This document shows, piece after piece, positions 58,964-64,000 of a stretch of 64,000 nucleotides of DNA. Below the pieces are notes generated by a model that was not told where the DNA came from, did no database searches, and saw nothing but the letters and a program-made list of their open reading frames with translations. The stretch comes from Alphaproteobacteria bacterium HGW-Alphaproteobacteria-1 (lineage in GTDB: Bacteria > Pseudomonadota > Alphaproteobacteria > Rhodobacterales > Rhodobacteraceae), in NCBI GenBank assembly GCA_002842985.1, contig PHEQ01000027.1, positions 1 through 64,000 of the forward strand, given 5' to 3'. Both the position numbers and the translations under genes were made by a program. Each line of letters begins with the position of its first letter. Within the stretch, counting starts at the first letter, position 1.

Positions 58964-60006
58964 CCGCAGCACAGCAGTTTGCCGCCGCCCTGCCGGTGCC
59001 CGCGCTTGGCGGCACTCACGTCATCATGACGACGATGAAGAACGAGGGGCCGTTCATGCTTGAATGGGTGGCCTATAACCTTGCCATCGGCTTTACCGGT
59101 TTCGTGATTTTCACCAATAATTGCGACGATGGAACCGATCTGATCGCCGACCGGCTGACCGAGTTGGGCTATGCCAGCCACCGGCCCAACGATGTCGCGG
59201 ACGGATCGCCGCCGCAGCACAAGGCGCTGCGGCGCGCTACCGCGCATCCGTGGATCAAAGGCGCCGAATGGCTCATGTGCCTTGATGTGGACGAATTCAT
59301 CAACCTGCGCGACGGGGTGCAGACGCTGCCCGGGATGATCGCCGAAATGGGCGATTGCGACGCGGTGTCCTTCGTGTGGAAGCTCTTTGGCTGCGGTGCG
59401 GTCGAGGGCTATGAGGACAGGCCCGTGACCGAGCAGTTCTTTCTTGCCGATGCCGAGGACGACCCCGCCAACGGGCGCGCCACCGGGTTCAAGACGATGT
59501 TTCGCAACAACGGCCTCTTCCGCAAGTTCAACCCGCACCGACCCAAGGGCACACCCGAAGGGCGAGAGGCCGAGGTGCGCTGGTCCGATTGCGGCGGCAA
59601 CCTGCGCCCCATGGACCAGGTGACATGGCGCGGCTGGCCGGGATTCAGCCATCGCTATGCGCGGCTGCATCATTACTCGGTCCGCTCCATCGACAGCTTT
59701 CTGGTCAAGCGCGACCGGGGCCGCACCAACCATATTGCCCGCGAACAGACCGAACATTACTGGTCCGACATGAACGTGAACCGGGTCGAGGACCGCAGCA
59801 TCCTGCCCCACGCCGACCGTGCGCGCCCGATCTACGAGGCGCTCAGGGCCGATCCGGTGCTGGGGATGCTGCATTCGCGCGCGGTCGAATGGCACCGCGC
59901 CAAGATCGCCGAATTGCGCGCCCGCCCCGGATGGGAAGAGTTCCGCGACTGGCTCAGGGCCAATGCGATCGAGACGACCGCGACGATCACGCAAAAGGAT
60001 TACTGA
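58960..60006 (+). CDS. Glycosyltransferase family 2 (PF13704-like)
   Basis: HVIMTTMKNEGPFMLEWVAYNLAIGFTGFVIFTNNCDDGTDLIADRLTELG, EWLMCLDVDEFINLRDG. Confidence 0.88.
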   Translation: MTAAQQFAAALPVPALGGTHVIMTTMKNEGPFMLEWVAYNLAIGFTGFVIFTNNCDDGTDLIADRLTELGYASHRPNDVADGSPPQHKALRRATAHPWIKGAEWLMCLDVDEFINLRDGVQTLPGMIAEMGDCDAVSFVWKLFGCGAVEGYEDRPVTEQFFLADAEDDPANGRATGFKTMFRNNGLFRKFNPHRPKGTPEGREAEVRWSDCGGNLRPMDQVTWRGWPGFSHRYARLHHYSVRSIDSFLVKRDRGRTNHIAREQTEHYWSDMNVNRVEDRSILPHADRARPIYEALRADPVLGMLHSRAVEWHRAKIAELRARPGWEEFRDWLRANAIETTATITQKDY

Positions 60007-60030
60007 GCGACCCCCCGCCCGGAGCAGACC

Positions 60031-60780
60031 ATGACCGAAGAGAGCATCCTCAGACCACAACCCCGGCACCGCAGGCGAATGATGGAACGCGGCGGGCCGG
60101 TGGGCGCACTTGCGCGTCTCTCGCAATATTCCGAGCGGCGCGGCGTGGTGCTTGATATCGGTGTGAACCGGGGCACCATGGCCATTCACCTCGCACGGCT
60201 TTACAGCGATCTGCCGGTCCATCTGATCGAACCGATCCCGGCCCAATGCACCTATGTGACCGAGCGTTTTGCCCGCTTTCCGACAGTCCGCGTGCATCAA
60301 CTCGCCCTCTCGGACCGAAACGGCATGGCCGAGTTTCACATCGCCGACCATGTCGGAAGTTCGTCGCTCTTGACCAATGACAGCGCCGAGGCGCAGCAGA
60401 ACTCAAGCCACTTCACCACGCAAACCATCGCGGTCAAGCTCGCCCGTCTTGACGATTGGTGCGCGGCAGAGGGCATTTCGCATGTCGCCTGCATGAAAAC
60501 CGATGCCCAGGGCAGCGATTACGCCATCCTGTGCGGCGCCGAGCGGATGCTCGCGAACCAGTCCATCGACATCCTCATGCTGGAATGGCTGAGCCTGCCG
60601 CAATATGACGGTGTGCCGCTGCTTGACAGTATCCTGACACTGATGCGCGGGCATGGCTATTGGCTCTACGATATCTTTCCGTCCAAGCGCCATACCAACG
60701 GGATGCTGCGCTTCGGCGATGCTGTGTTCATTTCGGACCGGTTCCGCCGTGATTGCCTGCCCGCGCCCGAACGGCGCTGA
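60031..60780 (+). CDS. FkbM-family methyltransferase
   Basis: GVVLDIGVNRGTMAIHLARLYSDLPVHLIEPIPAQCTYV, VRVHQLALSDRNGMAEFHIADHVGSSSL, VACMKTDAQGSDYAILCGAERML. Confidence 0.88.
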   Translation: MTEESILRPQPRHRRRMMERGGPVGALARLSQYSERRGVVLDIGVNRGTMAIHLARLYSDLPVHLIEPIPAQCTYVTERFARFPTVRVHQLALSDRNGMAEFHIADHVGSSSLLTNDSAEAQQNSSHFTTQTIAVKLARLDDWCAAEGISHVACMKTDAQGSDYAILCGAERMLANQSIDILMLEWLSLPQYDGVPLLDSILTLMRGHGYWLYDIFPSKRHTNGMLRFGDAVFISDRFRRDCLPAPERR

Positions 60781-60803
60781 CTGACGATGGGAGAACAGAC
60801 CGA

Positions 60804-61607
60804 ATGAGCCTTGCCACCATTGCGATGTTTTGGGACGGACCGCCGCTCGGGTTCATCGAGCGGCTGTGCGTGAAATCCTTCGTCGATGCAGGGCATCCGG
60901 TGGTGATGTTCTCCTATCGCGGGGTCGAGGGCCTTCCCGAGGGCGTCGAGGCCGCGTCCGCCTCGGACATCCTGCCCGACCCCGCAACCATGATCCGCCA
61001 CGGGCGTTCGGGCAGCCCCGCGCCCTATTCGGACAAGTTCCGCTATCACCTGCTGGCGCGCCATGACGGGATTGTCTGGTCGGATACCGATGCCTACTGC
61101 CTGCGCCCGTTCGAGCCGCAGGAGGGCTATTTCTTCGGACGCGAGAATGACAATGTCGTGGCCAGCGGTGTGCTGGCCCTGCCGGCCGCCTCGCCCACGC
61201 TGGCCGCGCTCATCGCGTTTTGTGCCGATGAATACGCACGGCCCCGCTGGATGCGCCCGGTCCATCAGGCCGAGATCGAACGGCGCGCGACGGCGGGCGA
61301 TCCGATGCATGTCTCGGAAATGCCCTGGGGTGTCTGGGGACCAAGGGCGCTGTCCTATTTCCTCAAGGAACATGACGAGTTTCGCCACGCCTTGCCGCCT
61401 CATGTGCTCTACCCGGTGTCCTTCGCCGAGCGGCGGCTTTATTTCCGCCCCGCTGCGCGGACATGGCGTCAGGTGAAGGAGGATACCGTGTCGATCCATT
61501 TTTACGGACGGCGCTGCCGGGCGCGGCTTCAGATCGTGCATGACGGGGTGCCGCCCGAGGGCTCGATCCTGGCAGAACTGGCCGAACGGCACGGGGTGGC
61601 CGCCTGA
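60804..61607 (+). CDS. DXD-type glycosyltransferase
   Basis: SLATIAMFWDGPPLGFIERLCVKSFVDAGHPVVMFSY, PAPYSDKFRYHLLARHDGIVWSDTDAYCLRPF. Confidence 0.8.
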   Translation: MSLATIAMFWDGPPLGFIERLCVKSFVDAGHPVVMFSYRGVEGLPEGVEAASASDILPDPATMIRHGRSGSPAPYSDKFRYHLLARHDGIVWSDTDAYCLRPFEPQEGYFFGRENDNVVASGVLALPAASPTLAALIAFCADEYARPRWMRPVHQAEIERRATAGDPMHVSEMPWGVWGPRALSYFLKEHDEFRHALPPHVLYPVSFAERRLYFRPAARTWRQVKEDTVSIHFYGRRCRARLQIVHDGVPPEGSILAELAERHGVAA

Positions 61608-61626
61608 GGCGGGAAGGGAGCAGCGC

Positions 61627-62595
61627 ATGAGCCGTTTTGTCATTGTCACCCCGATGAAGAACGAGGGGCCGTTCATCCTCGAATGGGTGGCGCATAACCT
61701 TGCCATCGGGGCGGATGTGATCGCGGTCTTCTCGAATGACTGCACCGACGGATCGGACGCGCTGCTTGACCGGCTCGACGCCATGGGCAAGCTGCGCCAT
61801 TTCGATAACACGTCGAAACAGCCCGCCCCGCAGCGCCGCGCCTACCGCCGTTTTCTCAAGGCCGATCTCGCCGGGCCGGAGGATTGGGTCATCCCCATCG
61901 ACGCCGACGAATATATCAACATCAAGACCGGCGATCACAGCTTGCGCGCGCTCACCGCCGCCGTGCCGGAGGCGCGCACCCTCTCGATGACGTGGCGGCT
62001 TTTCGGCAATGGCGGCGTGGTGGACTATCGTGAGGGGTTCCTCACCGATCAGTTCACCCGCGCCGCCGCCGACATGACCCGCCGCCCGCCGCAGGCCTGG
62101 GGCCTCAAGACCATGTTCCATCGCGGATTGTGGGAGCATATCGGTGTGCACCGCCCCAAACGACCCACGGTCGCGCATTTTGCAGACCTGCACTGGGTCA
62201 ACGGCTCGGGCCAGCCAATGCCCGAGCGGTATATGTCGGGGGCCTGGCGCGCGGGGCCGGATTCGCTTGGCTATGATCTCGTGCAGCTCAACCACTACGC
62301 GCTCAAGTCCTGCGAATCCTATCTCGTGAAAAAGGCGCGCGGGCGGGCGCATCACGGCGGTGAGGCGCTTGGCCTCGACTACTGGCGAAAGATGAACCAC
62401 AACCGGATCGAGGATCGCAGCATCGACGCCATTCGTCCGCGCAAGGCGGCGATTTTCCAAGAGCTGCTCGCGGATCCCGAAGTGGGCCACCTCCATCACG
62501 CCTGTTGCGCCCGCCACCGCGAAATGATCGCCGAGTTGCGTGCCCGTCCCGATTTCGGCGCGCTGATGCAGGCGCTGCAGCCGCAGACGGCCTGA
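61627..62595 (+). CDS. Glycosyltransferase family 2 (PF13704-like), paralogue of 58960-60006
   Basis: RFVIVTPMKNEGPFILEWVAHNLAIGADVIAVFSNDCTDGSDALLDRLDAMG, WVIPIDADEYINIKTG. Confidence 0.88.
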   Translation: MSRFVIVTPMKNEGPFILEWVAHNLAIGADVIAVFSNDCTDGSDALLDRLDAMGKLRHFDNTSKQPAPQRRAYRRFLKADLAGPEDWVIPIDADEYINIKTGDHSLRALTAAVPEARTLSMTWRLFGNGGVVDYREGFLTDQFTRAAADMTRRPPQAWGLKTMFHRGLWEHIGVHRPKRPTVAHFADLHWVNGSGQPMPERYMSGAWRAGPDSLGYDLVQLNHYALKSCESYLVKKARGRAHHGGEALGLDYWRKMNHNRIEDRSIDAIRPRKAAIFQELLADPEVGHLHHACCARHREMIAELRARPDFGALMQALQPQTA

Positions 62596-62598
62596 GCG

Positions 62599-63195
62599 TC
62601 AGAAGGCGTTCGAAAACGCGCCGACGATTTGCGTCAGGTGCGCGCGGGGCAGGGCGCGCTTGCCGAGCACGAATTTTGCCATGCGCCCTCGTATCTCGAC
62701 CGGGGCGGCAAAGCGTTCCACCGCGTGATAGCGCGCCCGGTCGGCATAGTCGTCAAACAGCACCACGGTCTTTTTGGTGCAACGCAGCATCACCGCGTAG
62801 AAACACGCCTCGCGAAAGCGGCCGTCGATAAGCACCGTGTCGGGGGCGACGAAATCGGGCCGGTCCCATACCTCGAGCGGGTAGCGGTGATAGCCGCGAT
62901 AGCCCGAATGATCCACCGGGCGCCCCCATTTGCCTGTCTTGCCAATGGATGTGTAATGCAGGTGCACCGCCGAGGCGGTTCCGGCCTGATCTAGATAGGC
63001 TTGCAGGTTCTGCGTCCAGCGCTTGTCACTTTCGACCGAGAATACCGTCTTGCCCGCCATCTCCGAGGCCAGCACGGTCGAGCCGCCGCTGCCATATTCA
63101 AGGATCACCTTCGCCCCGGCGTAGGTCTCGCGCACCAGGTCCGCCACTTCTGGCGAGAATGTCAGTTCCGGGCGGCTTATCACGACCTGATCCAT
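62599..63195 (-). CDS. Class I SAM methyltransferase-like protein
   Basis: AKVILEYGSGGSTVLASEMAGKTVFSVESDKRWTQNLQAYLDQAG, DTVLIDGRFREACFYAVMLRC. Confidence 0.75.
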   Translation of the reverse strand: MDQVVISRPELTFSPEVADLVRETYAGAKVILEYGSGGSTVLASEMAGKTVFSVESDKRWTQNLQAYLDQAGTASAVHLHYTSIGKTGKWGRPVDHSGYRGYHRYPLEVWDRPDFVAPDTVLIDGRFREACFYAVMLRCTKKTVVLFDDYADRARYHAVERFAAPVEIRGRMAKFVLGKRALPRAHLTQIVGAFSNAF

Positions 63196-63208
63196 ATTTG
63201 CTCCGATC

Positions 63209-63973
63209 TCACGGTTTGGCCAGCCACCGATCCGGCAGGGCAAGCGCAGGGCGTTTGGGGGCGTGTCGCCGGTCGAGCGGGTGCGGCAGCGCGGTCGCGG
63301 GCCGCAGCCCCGTCGCGCGGTCGCGGCGCAAAAGCGTCGCCTCGACAACACGCGGGATCGCTTGCCCCTCGATCTCGACGCTGCCAGAGACATTGTTGGG
63401 ATGCACATGCACCGTCACGAACTCCTCGCGCAGCTTTTCCACCACGGCAAGGGCGGGGGCCAGAAACCGCGGCTTGGTCAGCACCGAGGGCAGGTGGTGC
63501 CATTCGATCACGATCATGCGGAACCGGCGCAAGAGGTCTCGCGGCGCGGCCGCCAGCGTGGCGTATTCGGCCCCCTCGATATCCATCTGCAACAGCAGGT
63601 CGGCCTCGGGGTCGGGGTCTGTCGAAGCGACCCAGCTTGCCAGCGTCATGACCTGGCCCTCGTCCTTGTCGCCAAGAAACTTCGGCACGAACTGCGCCCC
63701 CGGCACATCCAGCGGCGGGCGTTCGACCGAGGCATCGGCCATGAACGAGGGGATGCCCCGCTTGGCCATGTCCATCTCGAAACTCGCCTGTTCCGACACT
63801 CCGGGCGAATAACACGCAGCAATTCCACGCAGATCGTCGGGCACCAGATAGCCGCCATCGCCGAAATCGCCCATCCGGATGAGCGGTGTGTCGGTCTCAT
63901 AGGGCGTCATGAAAGCGTCGATCACACCCGCCGCGTCTGCGTCGATCACGGTGCGGGTCCTGGTCTCGGTCAT
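63209..63973 (-). CDS. FkbM-like methyltransferase
   Basis: LIRMGDFGDGGYLVPDDLRGIAACYSPGVSEQASFEMDMAKRG, DLLLQMDIEGAEYATLAAAPRDLLRRFRMIVIEWHHL. Confidence 0.78.
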   Translation of the reverse strand: MTETRTRTVIDADAAGVIDAFMTPYETDTPLIRMGDFGDGGYLVPDDLRGIAACYSPGVSEQASFEMDMAKRGIPSFMADASVERPPLDVPGAQFVPKFLGDKDEGQVMTLASWVASTDPDPEADLLLQMDIEGAEYATLAAAPRDLLRRFRMIVIEWHHLPSVLTKPRFLAPALAVVEKLREEFVTVHVHPNNVSGSVEIEGQAIPRVVEATLLRRDRATGLRPATALPHPLDRRHAPKRPALALPDRWLAKP

Positions 63974-64000
63974 GGCGCTGCTCTGCGTTCGGGGGCCGGT

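Overview
64 kb of a high-GC alphaproteobacterial chromosome, Rhodobacterales/Roseobacter-like by gene content and gene order. This was read by eye; no homology search was run. From left to right: (1) the 5' part of a giant autotransporter/PATR-type beta-strand-repeat protein on the minus strand, running off the left edge and missing from the ORF track; (2) an orphan, lower-GC NYN-domain gene with a zinc-ribbon insert beside tRNA-Glu, then tRNA-Tyr; (3) housekeeping genes (rlmB, CoA-binding protein, FAD oxidase, DjlA-like, suhB-like, AKR, ppx, ppk1, hda-like, AI-2E); (4) a secreted S8 protease with an RTX beta-roll that has a 36-aa higher-order period; (5) proS, tRNA-Ala(CGC), era, recO; (6) the dTDP-L-rhamnose operon rfbCBDA; (7) a scar region with a collapsed urease remnant (ureC'-ureG'), a 25-aa microprotein gene and a Cys-rich mini-ORF; (8) a carnitine-type dehydrogenase plus BKACE pair and a CoA-transferase / acyl-CoA dehydrogenase / MaoC module; (9) ArsR plus permease, and a TRAP operon; (10) a 5-oxoproline operon (pxpBCA with a TRAP transporter, a YcsI-like protein and LysR); (11) a Na/Pi symporter behind a triple Pho box; (12) a glycan cluster (sulfotransferase, fucosyltransferase-like-TPR, glycosyltransferase-esterase fusion, two paralogous GT2s, two FkbM methyltransferases, a DXD-type glycosyltransferase and another methyltransferase) continuing to the right edge. 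Best candidates for undescribed biology are the glycan cluster, the periodic RTX protease, the microprotein gene beside the urease scar, and the split/frameshifted CxxC mini-gene at 7477-7745.
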